From contig NZ_BATR01000104.1 in NCBI RefSeq assembly GCF_000739655.1, forward strand, positions 147,722 to 211,721: a stretch of DNA of 64,000 bases. Direction: 5' to 3'. This DNA is from Verrucomicrobium sp. BvORR106. GTDB lineage: Bacteria; Verrucomicrobiota; Verrucomicrobiia; Verrucomicrobiales; Verrucomicrobiaceae. Shown here piece by piece: positions 52,015 to 61,653 of the stretch. Each line of letters opens with the position of its first letter. Positions within the stretch are counted from its first letter, which is position 1. The notes beneath the pieces are model-generated. The model ran no database searches. It saw nothing but the letters and a program-made list of their open reading frames with translations, and was not told the DNA's origin. Position numbers and translations under genes: made by a program.

Positions 52015-53304
52015 ATGCAACATCGCCAGCGAGACAGGCAAAAAGGGGAGAGCAGGCCGGGGCCACCCGCAGGTCTGGTCACGCTGTCTGCGGCTGCAGC
52101 GGCGTTTATCACCTACACCTGCATGTATGCGTTTCGCCGGCCATTCACGGTGGGGACGTATGAAGGGCTGACGTTGTGGGGGGCTGACTACAAGAGCGTG
52201 GCGGTGGCCGTGCAGATCCTGGGTTACATGATGTCCAAATTCGTGGGCATCAAGGTGGTGTCGGAAACGCCGGCGGCCCGGCGGGTGGGGCTGATTCTGG
52301 GGCTCATTGGAATCGCAGGGTTCGGTCTGCTTCTGTTCGCGGTGATTCCTGCACCATGGAATGTGGCAGGGCTCTTTATCAATGGACTGCCTTTGGGAAT
52401 GATCTGGGGATTGGTTTTTGGCTTTCTGGAGGGACGACGGGTGACGGAGTTTCTCGGCCTGGGCATGAGCTTGAGTGTGATCTTCGCTTCCGGCTGGGTG
52501 AAAAGCGCCGGCGGGTGGTTGATGCGGTTTGGCGTGCCGGAATTTTGGATGCCGCTGGTCACCGGGTTGATGTTCGCACCGCTGTTGCTGCTGGCCTTGG
52601 GGGTGCTCGGGAGGATGCCGCCACCGGATGCTGCGGATCAGGCGGCGCGCATGGTCCGCATGCCGATGGACAAGGCAGCGCGGCATGCCTTTTTGCGGAA
52701 GTGGTGGCCGGGAGTCGTGCTTTTCACCGGGGCATACCTGTGCCTCATGACCTATCGCGATGTGCGGGACTCGTTCATGGTGGAGGTGTTGAAGGAGCAG
52801 GGATATCGGGGCGATCCGGGGGTGTTTTCTGGATTGGAGACTATCGTGGGTTCCTTGGTGGTCGTCTCTCTGGTGTGGTTGCGATGGGTGAAGGACAATC
52901 GAAAAGCACTGGTGGCCAATGCCGGGCTCATCATTCTGGGTCCGGTGATCGCGGCACTGGGCACCTGGTTGTTTCAGCGGGGAAGCCTGCCGCCGCAGGC
53001 CTGGCTGGTGGCCACGGGATTCGGCACTTACCTGGCCTTTGTGCCCTTTCAAAGTCTGATGTATGACCGGTTGCTCGGGGTCTTGAGGCAGGCCGGCACG
53101 GCCGCATTTCTGATCAGTCTTGGAGATGCCTTTGGCTATCTCAGCACGGTGACTGTCTATCTGAGCCGGTTTGTGAAAGAATGGCGGGTCCCTTGGTCCA
53201 TGCTGCTGGTGGAAGGCAGCTATGTGCAGGCGGTTCTGGTGGCTGTACTGACGGCGTCAGGAGCTTGGTACTTCTTGAAGAAGTCCGATACGAGGGCGCA
53301 CTGA
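52015..53304 (+). CDS. DUF5690-family MFS-like transporter
   Basis: A 429-aa membrane protein with about twelve helices. LSAAAAAFITYTCMYAFRRP opens the first helix; FTVGTYEGLTLWGADYKS and YMMSKFVGIKVVSETP are the family's hallmark, as are TYRDVRDSFMVEVLKEQGY in the second half and FVPFQSLMYDRLLGV. I recall DUF5690 as often adjacent to TIGR03364 oxidoreductases, as here. It may import the organophosphorus or amine substrate. It is divergently transcribed from the oxidoreductase, so one control region may serve both. Confidence 0.82.
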   Translation: MQHRQRDRQKGESRPGPPAGLVTLSAAAAAFITYTCMYAFRRPFTVGTYEGLTLWGADYKSVAVAVQILGYMMSKFVGIKVVSETPAARRVGLILGLIGIAGFGLLLFAVIPAPWNVAGLFINGLPLGMIWGLVFGFLEGRRVTEFLGLGMSLSVIFASGWVKSAGGWLMRFGVPEFWMPLVTGLMFAPLLLLALGVLGRMPPPDAADQAARMVRMPMDKAARHAFLRKWWPGVVLFTGAYLCLMTYRDVRDSFMVEVLKEQGYRGDPGVFSGLETIVGSLVVVSLVWLRWVKDNRKALVANAGLIILGPVIAALGTWLFQRGSLPPQAWLVATGFGTYLAFVPFQSLMYDRLLGVLRQAGTAAFLISLGDAFGYLSTVTVYLSRFVKEWRVPWSMLLVEGSYVQAVLVAVLTASGAWYFLKKSDTRAH

Positions 53305-53415
53305 CGTAAAACCGATGCCAAACGCCTGTTCGTGGTGTTGTTGGTTATTGCATGAACCGTGTTTTCAGAGGAACGAGCTTTGGTCTTGCAACCTTCTGTC
53401 GCATATGATGTGGGT

Positions 53416-54204
53416 TCAGAGCCTTGCCTCGCGGTACTGGCCTGGCGTCAATCCGGTGGACGCCCGGAACTGACGGCAAAACATGGCCTGATCATAGAAG
53501 CCGCACTCGGTGGCGATGGTGCCCATGGCGGAAGTGGTCTCGCGCAACATGGCGGCGGCGGCATCGATCCTTGTTTTGGTGAGGAACTGCCGGGGGGAGA
53601 GATTAAGCACGGCCTGCATGCGGCGTTCCAGCTGGCTGAGGGACATCTTCACACTCTGGGCCAGATCATCGATCCGAAGGGGCTCCGCGTAGTCCCGCTG
53701 TATGCGCTCGATGATCGCACCGATGACGCCCAGTCTGGGATCGCTGTCAGCGGGGGATCGCAGATCGCGCGAGATGCCCGCCAGGGCGATCACGCGTCCT
53801 TTGGCATCGTGCACCGGCACTTTCTGGGCGAGGTACCAGCCGGGACTGCCATCGGGATTGGTCACCATTTCCAGCCGGTCGTGAATCTCCTGGCCGGTCC
53901 TGAGGACGAGATCATCCTGTTGCTCATAGCCAGCCGCGAGGAGGGAAGGGAACAGTTCCCGGGCGGTGCGCCCGAGCAGGGCTGACTTCCCGGCGGCTCC
54001 TACGCGGCGCACCAGGGCGCGATTCACGGCGATGTATTCCCGGTTGCGATTTTTGACGCAAAAGACGGCGTCCTCCATGCCCTCGAAGAGCTTCTCGGCG
54101 ACGACGAGAGCGGGTGCTGCTTCAAAGACGGAATCACGAAGGGAGTCGGGACTTTTCACAGGGCAAAATCTGATGCGTGAAAACGAATTGTGCAAATTCC
54201 GCAT
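53416..54204 (-). CDS. PAS-domain AraC-family regulator
   Basis: A 262-aa protein with an N-terminal PAS-like domain (about 35-150: FEGMEDAVFCVKNRNREYIA, LEMVTNPDGSPGWYLAQKVP) and a C-terminal AraC helix-turn-helix domain (160-262: RIDDLAQSVKMSLSQLERRM, ATECGFYDQAMFCRQFRAST). It probably senses a small molecule or redox cue. It is divergent from putA, with starts 54 bp apart, so it is the likely regulator of putA. A GTG 45 bp downstream is an alternative start. Confidence 0.85.
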   Translation of the reverse strand: MRNLHNSFSRIRFCPVKSPDSLRDSVFEAAPALVVAEKLFEGMEDAVFCVKNRNREYIAVNRALVRRVGAAGKSALLGRTARELFPSLLAAGYEQQDDLVLRTGQEIHDRLEMVTNPDGSPGWYLAQKVPVHDAKGRVIALAGISRDLRSPADSDPRLGVIGAIIERIQRDYAEPLRIDDLAQSVKMSLSQLERRMQAVLNLSPRQFLTKTRIDAAAAMLRETTSAMGTIATECGFYDQAMFCRQFRASTGLTPGQYREARL

Positions 54205-54258
54205 CCAATATAACGGAAAATGCCAAGACCGCCAGCGGAAATCAGATCACGTTCGCTC

Positions 54259-57200
54259 ATGACTGATCTCAGTTCCCGTGCCGTGGTCCGGGCGGCTCAC
54301 CTGCTTGCCAACGCCCTCAAAGAACCGTCTGCAGCCGAGCGGGCAGAGGCTTCCCGGCTGTCCGGTATGGTGGATGACGAGCGTGGGAAGGCCTTCACTC
54401 TGGAGATGGTGGACCGGGTCTTTCGAAGCAAACGCCCTGTCCAGCAAGCCAGACGGTTCCGGGAGCTTTTGCAGAAGTTCGGCGCTCCTTCCTACCTGAC
54501 CCCGGTGCAGCGGGGATTGATGAAGGTGGCGGAACTGGCGTCTCACTGGGTGCCCGGCGTGGTGATGCCGGCGGTGGCGCGGCAACTGAGGAAAGACAGT
54601 GCCCGAGTGATCCTGGCGGGTGAGAAAGGTCCTCTGCGGCGCTACCTGGAAGTGCGGACCCGACGCGGCACGAGGGTGAATTTGAACCAGTTGGGAGAGG
54701 CGGTGCTGGGTGAGGAAGAGGCGAATCATCGCCTGGAGGCCGTCCTGGAACTGCTGGCCCAACCAGAGGTCAGCTACGTGTCCGTAAAGATATCGGCGAT
54801 CTTCAGCCAGATCAATCTGGTGGACTGGGAGGGTACGCTGGAGGCGGTGCAGCAGCGGTTGCGACGTTTGTACCGGGCGGCGCTGCCGGGGAACAAGTTT
54901 GTGAACTTGGACATGGAGGAATACCGCGATCTGGAGCTCACCCTGACGGCCTTCCAGCGCACGCTCAATGAGCCGGAGTTCTTTGGGTTGCGCGCCGGGA
55001 TCGTGCTCCAGGCATATCTGCCAGACTCTTGGGCGGCCCAGCAGGAACTGACAAAGTGGGCCAGGATGAGAGTGGCTGGGGGCGGGGCCCCGGTGAAGCT
55101 GCGCCTGGTTAAAGGAGCCAATCTGGCGATGGAGCAGGTGGATGCGGAACTGCACGGCTGGAATGCAGCGCCCTATGCCAGCAAGACGGAGACGGACGCG
55201 AACTTCCGCCGCATGCTGGAGTTTGGGTGTCGTCCTGAAAATGCACGTGCCGTACGTCTGGGGGTGGCTAGCCACAATCTCTTCGACATCGCGCTGGCGC
55301 TGGAGATGCGTCAGCAGCCGGGGCTTTCTCCGCTGGTGGAACTGGAGATGCTGGAGGGCATGGCCAATCCGCAGGCGAGGGTAGTGCAGGAAGAAGCAGG
55401 CGGACTGCTGGTCTATGCGCCCATCGTGAAGCGGGCGGACTTCCACAGCGCCATGGCCTACCTGGTGCGTCGATTGGACGAAAACACTTCTCCCGACAAC
55501 TTTCTGCGAGATCTGTTTGCCCTGGAGCCAGGGAGTGATGCCTGGCACCGGCAGGAGCATCGCTTTCTGGCTGGATGGGAGATGCGGTATCGTGTCTTTG
55601 GCGGCTCTTACCGGGCACAGGCCCGGACGTGGGAGGATGGCTGTTTCGTGAATGCCCCGGACACCGACTGGACCCAGGCCAGCGAGCGGGAGAAGCTGGC
55701 CCGGTCGCTTGCCAGCTTCAAACTCCAGGTGGTGCCCAAAGCGGGAGTGGATGCTTGTGAAACCGTCTTGCAGACGGCGACATCAGTACAACCTGCCTGG
55801 GAAGCGCTTGGGTTCGAGGAAAGGGGGAGGCTGCTGCAGGACTGTGCGGAGGTGATGGCGGCGGAAAGATTTCAGTCCATCGCCTTGCTCGTGCATGAGG
55901 GCAAGAAGGCGGCGGCGGAGGCGGATGCTGAGGTGTCCGAGGCCATCGACTTCGCCCGATACTATGCCGGTTATCGGCCAGGACCGCGGGTGCAGGCCTC
56001 GGCTCTGGGAACGGTGGTCGTGACGCCGCCTTGGAACTTCCCGTATGCCATTCCCTGTGGAGGCGTGCTGGCCGCGCTCATGGCGGGAAACAGTGTGATC
56101 TTTAAACCGGCGCCGGAAACCCAGGCCACGGCTTGGCTGCTGGTGCAACAACTGTGGCGTGCGGGTATTCCTCGTGAGGTGCTCCAGTTCTTCCCCTGTG
56201 AGGACGGAACGGTGGGCCAGGCGCTGATCACGGATGCCCGCACTTCGGCGGTGGTCCTGACCGGTGGCTACGAGACCGCCCGTCTTTTCCAAAGCTGGCG
56301 GCCCTCCCTGCGGCTCTATGCGGAGACCAGCGGCAAGAACTCCCTGATCATCACGGCGCAGGCGGACCGGGACCTGGCCATCAAGGACCTGGTGAAATCC
56401 GCATTCGGACATGCCGGGCAAAAGTGCAGTGCCGCCAGCCTGGCCATCCTGGAGGCAGAGGTGTATGATGACCCCGCCTTCCGCAGACAGTTGCGGGACG
56501 CGGCAGCGAGTTTGAGGGTGGGGGATTCCTCTAGTCCAGCGAGCATCGTGACGCCGTTGATCCGGGAGGCGTCCCCAGCCTTGAAGCGGGCGCTGACCAC
56601 GCTGGATGACGGTGAGGAATGGCTCCTCGAACCAAAGCAGGATCTGCTCAACCCTTGTCTCTGGTCACCGGGCATCAAGCTCGGGGTGAAACCGGGTTCC
56701 TGGTTCCACAAGACTGAGTGCTTTGGACCGGTGCTGGGACTGATGCGTGCCATTGATCTGGATGACGCCATGCGCATTCAGAATGACAACGACTTCGGGC
56801 TCACGGGCGGCATCCACAGCCTGGATGACCATGAAGTGGCGCTCTGGCGGGAGAAGGTGGAGGTGGGAAATGCCTATGTGAACCGGTCCATCACCGGGGC
56901 CATTGTGCAGCGTCAGCCCTTCGGCGGCTGGAAGCGATCTTCTATCGGTCCAGGAGCCAAAGCCGGTGGGCCCAACTACGTAGGTTTGTTTCTGAGCTTC
57001 GCCGATGCGCGGACGGTGGCATTGAACGCCGTGGCGGCGAACTATGGCCAGGCCTGGGGCAGCCACTTTGCCCAGGAGCATGATCCCTCTGGCCTCCGGT
57101 GCGAGTCCAACATCTTCCGCTATCGTCCCTGTCGGGGTGTGGCGTTGAGACTGGAGCAGGAGGATGCCACGGTGCTGGAGCTAGCCCGGTTGGCAGCCGC

Positions 57201-57540
57201 GACCAGCGGCGTGAAGTTGCACGTGAGTCTGGCTTCCCAGGAGAGTGAGGCGCAGTTCCTGGACAGGCTGCCCGGCCTGGCGGCAGCTTGTGAGTTTCTT
57301 CGAACCGTGGTGCCTCCGTCAGATGCCATACTGGCTGCGGCGCATGCGGCCGGGTTGAACTGGATCGATGCTCCACTCGTTGCTGATGGACGGACGGAGC
57401 TTGTGCGATGGGTGCGGGAGCAGAGTCTGAGCCAGACGCTCCACCGCTACGGTCAGATGTCCGCAAGTGCGACGGAGGCAAGATTGGGAAAGAGCGTCCC
57501 ACTCTCCAAGTCACCGGCCATGGTGCCAATGACGGCCTGA
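54259..57540 (+). CDS. putA: Bifunctional proline dehydrogenase / P5C dehydrogenase
   Basis: A 1093-aa PutA converting proline to glutamate in two steps. The proline dehydrogenase (FAD) barrel spans about 150-430 (SYVSVKISAIFSQINLVDWE, FVNLDMEEYRDLELTL, KLRLVKGANLAMEQVD). The aldehyde dehydrogenase spans about 500-980 (VVVTPPWNFPYAIPCGGVLA, Glu in LTGGYETARLF, nucleophile Cys in GHAGQKCSAASLAIL). The C-terminal 100 residues are an extra ALDH-like domain. The N-terminus lacks a ribbon-helix-helix DNA-binding domain, so control falls to the divergent AraC-type protein. The ATG at 54259 is used. Confidence 0.95.
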   Translation: MTDLSSRAVVRAAHLLANALKEPSAAERAEASRLSGMVDDERGKAFTLEMVDRVFRSKRPVQQARRFRELLQKFGAPSYLTPVQRGLMKVAELASHWVPGVVMPAVARQLRKDSARVILAGEKGPLRRYLEVRTRRGTRVNLNQLGEAVLGEEEANHRLEAVLELLAQPEVSYVSVKISAIFSQINLVDWEGTLEAVQQRLRRLYRAALPGNKFVNLDMEEYRDLELTLTAFQRTLNEPEFFGLRAGIVLQAYLPDSWAAQQELTKWARMRVAGGGAPVKLRLVKGANLAMEQVDAELHGWNAAPYASKTETDANFRRMLEFGCRPENARAVRLGVASHNLFDIALALEMRQQPGLSPLVELEMLEGMANPQARVVQEEAGGLLVYAPIVKRADFHSAMAYLVRRLDENTSPDNFLRDLFALEPGSDAWHRQEHRFLAGWEMRYRVFGGSYRAQARTWEDGCFVNAPDTDWTQASEREKLARSLASFKLQVVPKAGVDACETVLQTATSVQPAWEALGFEERGRLLQDCAEVMAAERFQSIALLVHEGKKAAAEADAEVSEAIDFARYYAGYRPGPRVQASALGTVVVTPPWNFPYAIPCGGVLAALMAGNSVIFKPAPETQATAWLLVQQLWRAGIPREVLQFFPCEDGTVGQALITDARTSAVVLTGGYETARLFQSWRPSLRLYAETSGKNSLIITAQADRDLAIKDLVKSAFGHAGQKCSAASLAILEAEVYDDPAFRRQLRDAAASLRVGDSSSPASIVTPLIREASPALKRALTTLDDGEEWLLEPKQDLLNPCLWSPGIKLGVKPGSWFHKTECFGPVLGLMRAIDLDDAMRIQNDNDFGLTGGIHSLDDHEVALWREKVEVGNAYVNRSITGAIVQRQPFGGWKRSSIGPGAKAGGPNYVGLFLSFADARTVALNAVAANYGQAWGSHFAQEHDPSGLRCESNIFRYRPCRGVALRLEQEDATVLELARLAAATSGVKLHVSLASQESEAQFLDRLPGLAAACEFLRTVVPPSDAILAAAHAAGLNWIDAPLVADGRTELVRWVREQSLSQTLHRYGQMSASATEARLGKSVPLSKSPAMVPMTA

Positions 57541-57567
57541 CAGTGCTTTCCTTTTCTATCTCTACTT

Positions 57568-58644
57568 ATGGATCACTCTCCTTTGCCCGCGCAGTCGGGA
57601 CATGAATCAGTGCAGGTATGCATGGACCCGGCAACCGGGCTGCGCGCGATCATCGCCGTACACGACACTCGCCTGGGCCCTGCGTTAGGGGGTGTGCGAA
57701 TGTGGAACTACGCCACCGAGGAGGAGGCCCAGTTTGACGTGCTTCGTCTGGCGAGAGGCATGACCTACAAGGCGGCCGCGGCTGGCTTGAACTTGGGCGG
57801 AGGCAAGGCGGTGATCATGGGTGACAGCCGTCGGGTCAAGTCGGATGCGCTGCTGCGTCGGTTTGGCCAGTTTGTGGAGCTGCTGGGCGGTCGTTACATC
57901 ACGGCGGAAGATGTTGGCATTGGCACCCGGGACATCGGCATCATTGCCGAGACCACCTCGCATGTGGCTGGGCTGGCCGGACTAAGCGGTGACCCTTCAC
58001 CCTTCACGGCCTATGGTACCTATCTCAGCATCAAAGCAGGCTTGAAGAAGGCGACGGGCAGCGACGAGTTGTCCGGTCGCAAAGTTATGGTGCAGGGGAC
58101 GGGGCACGTGGGTCTGGCCCTGGTCAAGCTGCTCCGCAAAGACGGGGCCGTGGTGTTTGCTCATGATGTGAGGGAAGATTCCCTGAGGGATGCCGTGGTG
58201 GCAGGTGCCCGCATGGTGGAGGCAAATGAGGCCTATACCCTGCCCGTGGATGTGTATGCCCCGTGCGCCTTGGGGGCGACGTTGAATCCTGAAACCGTGC
58301 CCCGCTTGCGATGCAAGGTGGTGGCGGGCGCGGCCAACAACCAGTTGCTGAATGAGGACCGGGACGGTCAGGCTCTTCACGATCGAGGCATCGTCTATGT
58401 GCCGGACTTTGTGGCCAATGCTGGGGGCATCATCAACATCTCGGTAGAGCGTGAGGGAGGGTATGATCGCAACCGTGCCATGAAACTGACAGAGAAGATC
58501 CGTGACAACGTAGAACGGGTGTTTGAGATCGCAGACGCAGAACAGTTGCTGCCCCAGCAGGCCGCCATGCGGCTGGCGGAGATACGTCTGAACCGCGGCC
58601 CGCGTTCTCTGGCCATGCCCATTTCTGGTAACCCTGTTGCTTGA
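57568..58644 (+). CDS. Leucine/valine-type amino-acid dehydrogenase
   Basis: A 358-aa NAD-dependent Glu/Leu/Phe/Val dehydrogenase. It has IIAVHDTRLGPALGGVRMW near the start, the catalytic-region GLNLGGGKAVIMGD (Lys), TAEDVGIGTRDI, the Rossmann GKVMVQGTGHVGLALV-type loop (VMVQGTGHVGLALVKLL) and VVAGAANNQLL. Length fits leucine dehydrogenase. It lies 27 bp behind putA and probably shares its promoter. The pair points to amino-acid catabolism. Confidence 0.9.
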   Translation: MDHSPLPAQSGHESVQVCMDPATGLRAIIAVHDTRLGPALGGVRMWNYATEEEAQFDVLRLARGMTYKAAAAGLNLGGGKAVIMGDSRRVKSDALLRRFGQFVELLGGRYITAEDVGIGTRDIGIIAETTSHVAGLAGLSGDPSPFTAYGTYLSIKAGLKKATGSDELSGRKVMVQGTGHVGLALVKLLRKDGAVVFAHDVREDSLRDAVVAGARMVEANEAYTLPVDVYAPCALGATLNPETVPRLRCKVVAGAANNQLLNEDRDGQALHDRGIVYVPDFVANAGGIINISVEREGGYDRNRAMKLTEKIRDNVERVFEIADAEQLLPQQAAMRLAEIRLNRGPRSLAMPISGNPVA

Positions 58645-58652
58645 GACAGCCG

Positions 58653-59615
58653 ATGAAATCCATTCTACTCACTTTCGCAGGTCTGGTGATGCTGACCCGC
58701 ATGGCTTGCGGTGCGGAAAGCGATCCCTGTCAACAGCCCCCTCCAGAGGAAATGGCCCGGGCTGCTGGGGTGTCATTGCCCAAGTTGCCGTGGCATGTGG
58801 CAAACATCTGGTGGAACTTCGAAAAGCCGGTGGAGCACTTCACCTCCCTGGAGATGGAAGTGACGATCGACCGGGATGTTTCCTCGGACTACAACCTGTA
58901 CATTTCCCCGGTGGGAATCGCCGAGATCAACGGGCTCTCCTTCTACGGCGGTCTACAGACCAACATCAACGGGTGGGCCTCTAAAGAGAGCCAGGAGCGG
59001 GTGCATCGGGGGAAGGGCGCCATCTTCTCACGTTGGTCCCAGGACAAGAAAGCGCCGATCGGGCTGGGCCACGTGAGAGTGGAGGCGGACGGTCTTTGTG
59101 AGAGTGCTGGCTATGAAGGGGAGTTCTGCAGTGTGAGACGGCCCTTTGCCTGGAAGGCGGGAACCTACACCTACATGGTGACGGCAGGCAAACAGGAAAC
59201 GGTGGACGGGAAGGCGTGCACCTGGTTTGACTGTCGGGTCAAGGATGCCGAAGGACAGCTACACGACGTGGGGAGCCTGCGGTTCGAGGGCACGGATTTT
59301 ACCTATTGGGCCAAGCATTCCGCGTTCGTGGAAGTGTACAGCACGTCGAAGATACCCAAGTCCGGCATTCCCAAGGTGAGTGTGACGTTTGGTCGTCCCC
59401 GGATCAATGGGGCGGAGGTAGCCTTGAAGAAGGTTCAAGCCTACTACCCTGACAGGGGCGGTCCGGACTCGCCCGACTGCGCGTGGATTCGGGCGGACGG
59501 GGAACGTTGTGTGGTGGAGGTGGGACCGATCTTCAAGAGAGATGAGTCCCGACGTCGTCATGACGTGACATTAGAGGTGGATACAGAGAAAGTGTCACCA
59601 GACAAGAAGCCCTGA
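58653..59615 (+). CDS. Secreted DUF3472-domain protein
   Basis: A 320-aa protein with a signal peptide (KSILLTFAGLVMLTRMACGA). The mature part has HFTSLEMEVTIDRDVSSDYN and LSFYGGLQTNINGW, the family's FYGGLQ..GW and IFSRWSQ pattern, then EADGLCESAGYEGEFCSVRR and further beta-rich segments. This fits DUF3472, a presumed extracellular carbohydrate- or surface-associated domain. It follows the dehydrogenase by 8 bp and probably belongs to the same transcript, though the functional link is unclear. Confidence 0.8.
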   Translation: MKSILLTFAGLVMLTRMACGAESDPCQQPPPEEMARAAGVSLPKLPWHVANIWWNFEKPVEHFTSLEMEVTIDRDVSSDYNLYISPVGIAEINGLSFYGGLQTNINGWASKESQERVHRGKGAIFSRWSQDKKAPIGLGHVRVEADGLCESAGYEGEFCSVRRPFAWKAGTYTYMVTAGKQETVDGKACTWFDCRVKDAEGQLHDVGSLRFEGTDFTYWAKHSAFVEVYSTSKIPKSGIPKVSVTFGRPRINGAEVALKKVQAYYPDRGGPDSPDCAWIRADGERCVVEVGPIFKRDESRRRHDVTLEVDTEKVSPDKKP

Positions 59616-59655
59616 TCCTCCAGCCCAACATCCGCTGCCTTTCCTTCCACCCTGC

Positions 59656-61605
59656 ATGCACGCCCCGGCCAAGCCCGCCCCTGAGTCTGAACTGCCAGCC
59701 GACGCCTCTCCGGAGGAGCTGGACCGCCACTGGTACAACCACGTCTACCAAGGCGACTCCCAGCCGCAACTGACCCTGCGCGCCGTGCTGGTAGGGGGAG
59801 TGCTGGGGATGTTCATGTCCCTCTCCAACTTGTACACGACGCTCAAGCTGGGCTGGGCGTTCGGCGTGGCAATCACGGCGTGTGTTCTTTCCTATGTCCT
59901 GTGGAACGGGTTGCGCGGGCTCAGCGGCGGCCGGCTCTCCCGCATGAGCCTGCTGGAGAACAACTGCATGCAGTCCACGGCCTCGGCCGCGGGCTACTCC
60001 ACCGGGGGCACGGTGGGCACGGCCTTTGGGGCGCTGCTGCTGACGACAGGCATGCATCAACCTTGGTATGTGCTGGGCTCCATGGTGCTGCTCACAGCCC
60101 TGCTGGGCGTGCTGCTCGCCATCCCGATGAAAAGGCAGATGATCAATCACGAGCAGCTGCCTTTCCCCAGTGGCATCGCGGCGGCGGAGACACTCCGCAG
60201 TTTGTACGCTCAGGGATTGACGGCGATGCACAAGGCGTGGTCGCTCCTTATCTCTCTGGCGGTGGGCGGTGTGGTGGGTTTTCTGAGAACGGCGGGAGCG
60301 CTCACAGAGCAGTTGCGTCACACTGGTCGTCCTCAGGTGTGGCTGGAAGGGCTGCTTCGCACGGTGGGGATACCGGAGTCGCTGGCGCTCCCCGCTTGGC
60401 TCCAGACCTGGCGAGGAGTTGGTCTGGCGGGCTTTGCTTTTGAGCCAAGTGTCTTACTCATCGGGGCTGGCATGATCGTGGGACTGCGGGTTTCTCTTTC
60501 CATGCTGGCGGCTTCGGCCGTGCTTTATTTTGGGTTGGTACCTTGGTTGATGGAGCATGACCAGGCTCATGCAGGAGTGGCCGGGTATGTCCCGTCTCTG
60601 ACGGCTTCTCACGGCATGGTCAACCCAGTGCGTTGGGCTCTTTGGGGCGGAACGGCGATCATGGTCTTTTCCAGCCTGACCTCGGTGGCGTTGCAGTGGC
60701 CGACCTTGGTGCGGGCTTTCCGTGCCGCGAAGGGGAGCCGGGCAGGGTCAGGTGATCAAGATCCCCTGACCCGGATCGAGGTGCCTTTCTCCTGGCTCAT
60801 CATTGGTGCCCTCCCAGTGGGCCTGGCTCTGGTGATGGTGCAGTGGATGGCGTTTCACATTTCCCTGCCGCTGGGGATTCTGGCGGTGGTGATGTCCCTG
60901 CTGGTGGCTCTGGTCTGCTGCCGGGCCACGGGGGAAACGGACACCACGCCCATGGGGGCGATGGGCAAGGTAACCCAGCTGGTCTATGCCATGATGCCGG
61001 GGGCCGCGGGCAATGCCACGATCAATCTGATGTCTGCCGGAATGACGGCTGCCGCAGGAGCCAGCGCCTCGGATCTGCTGACAGACCTCAAGAGTGGTTA
61101 TCTCCTCGGTGCCAATCCCCGGAAACAGTTCATCGCCCAGTTTTGCGGTGTGTTCTTTGGCACCTTGGCCATTGTGCCAGCATGGTATGCGCTGGTGCCG
61201 GACCGTGCTGCGCTGGAGGCCTTCAACCCGCCTGCGGCCAACATGTGGAAGGCGGTGTGTGATCTGCTTACCCAGGGGGTGCACATGCTCCCGCACACGG
61301 CGATTGTGGCCATGGTGGTGGGAGCAGCGATCGGGGTGGCGCTGCCGGTGCTGGAGAAACTGCTGCCGAAGGCCAGACCGTATCTCCCCTCTGCCATGGG
61401 GCTGGGGCTGGGGCTGGTGATTCCGTTTCAGAACGGATTGTCGTTTGCCCTGGGGGCCGCTGTTGCCGTGCTCTGGGGCAAGATGAGGCCGAAGAGTGCT
61501 GAGACGTTTTGCATTCCGGTGGCCTCAGGACTGGTGGCGGGTGAGTCGCTGGTGGCGGCGGTGATTGCCATTCTGTGCACCGTGGCGGGGTTTTGGGCGA
61601 GGTGA
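59656..61605 (+). CDS. OPT-family oligopeptide transporter
   Basis: A 649-aa transporter with about fifteen helices. QLTLRAVLVGGVLGMFMSLS, SLYTTLKLGW-like SNLYTTLKLGWAFGVAI and LLENNCMQSTASAAGYSTGG are the OPT signatures. QLPFPSGIAAAETLRSLYA is the conserved cytoplasmic loop, and KSGYLLGANPRKQFIAQF follows. It imports oligopeptides or related metal-chelate substrates with protons. It lies 40 bp after the DUF3472 gene; with putA and the leucine-type dehydrogenase it suggests peptide uptake feeding amino-acid breakdown. Confidence 0.93.
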   Translation: MHAPAKPAPESELPADASPEELDRHWYNHVYQGDSQPQLTLRAVLVGGVLGMFMSLSNLYTTLKLGWAFGVAITACVLSYVLWNGLRGLSGGRLSRMSLLENNCMQSTASAAGYSTGGTVGTAFGALLLTTGMHQPWYVLGSMVLLTALLGVLLAIPMKRQMINHEQLPFPSGIAAAETLRSLYAQGLTAMHKAWSLLISLAVGGVVGFLRTAGALTEQLRHTGRPQVWLEGLLRTVGIPESLALPAWLQTWRGVGLAGFAFEPSVLLIGAGMIVGLRVSLSMLAASAVLYFGLVPWLMEHDQAHAGVAGYVPSLTASHGMVNPVRWALWGGTAIMVFSSLTSVALQWPTLVRAFRAAKGSRAGSGDQDPLTRIEVPFSWLIIGALPVGLALVMVQWMAFHISLPLGILAVVMSLLVALVCCRATGETDTTPMGAMGKVTQLVYAMMPGAAGNATINLMSAGMTAAAGASASDLLTDLKSGYLLGANPRKQFIAQFCGVFFGTLAIVPAWYALVPDRAALEAFNPPAANMWKAVCDLLTQGVHMLPHTAIVAMVVGAAIGVALPVLEKLLPKARPYLPSAMGLGLGLVIPFQNGLSFALGAAVAVLWGKMRPKSAETFCIPVASGLVAGESLVAAVIAILCTVAGFWAR

Positions 61606-61653
61606 GTCTCCTGTTTAAAGGTTTCATTTTTCAATGGCTTGGGTTCGAGCCCA

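Noticed and set aside
51685..53052. 455-codon minus-strand open frame
   Set aside because: Spans parts of two real genes and is antisense to the DUF5690 transporter; low-complexity His/Pro/Arg sequence.
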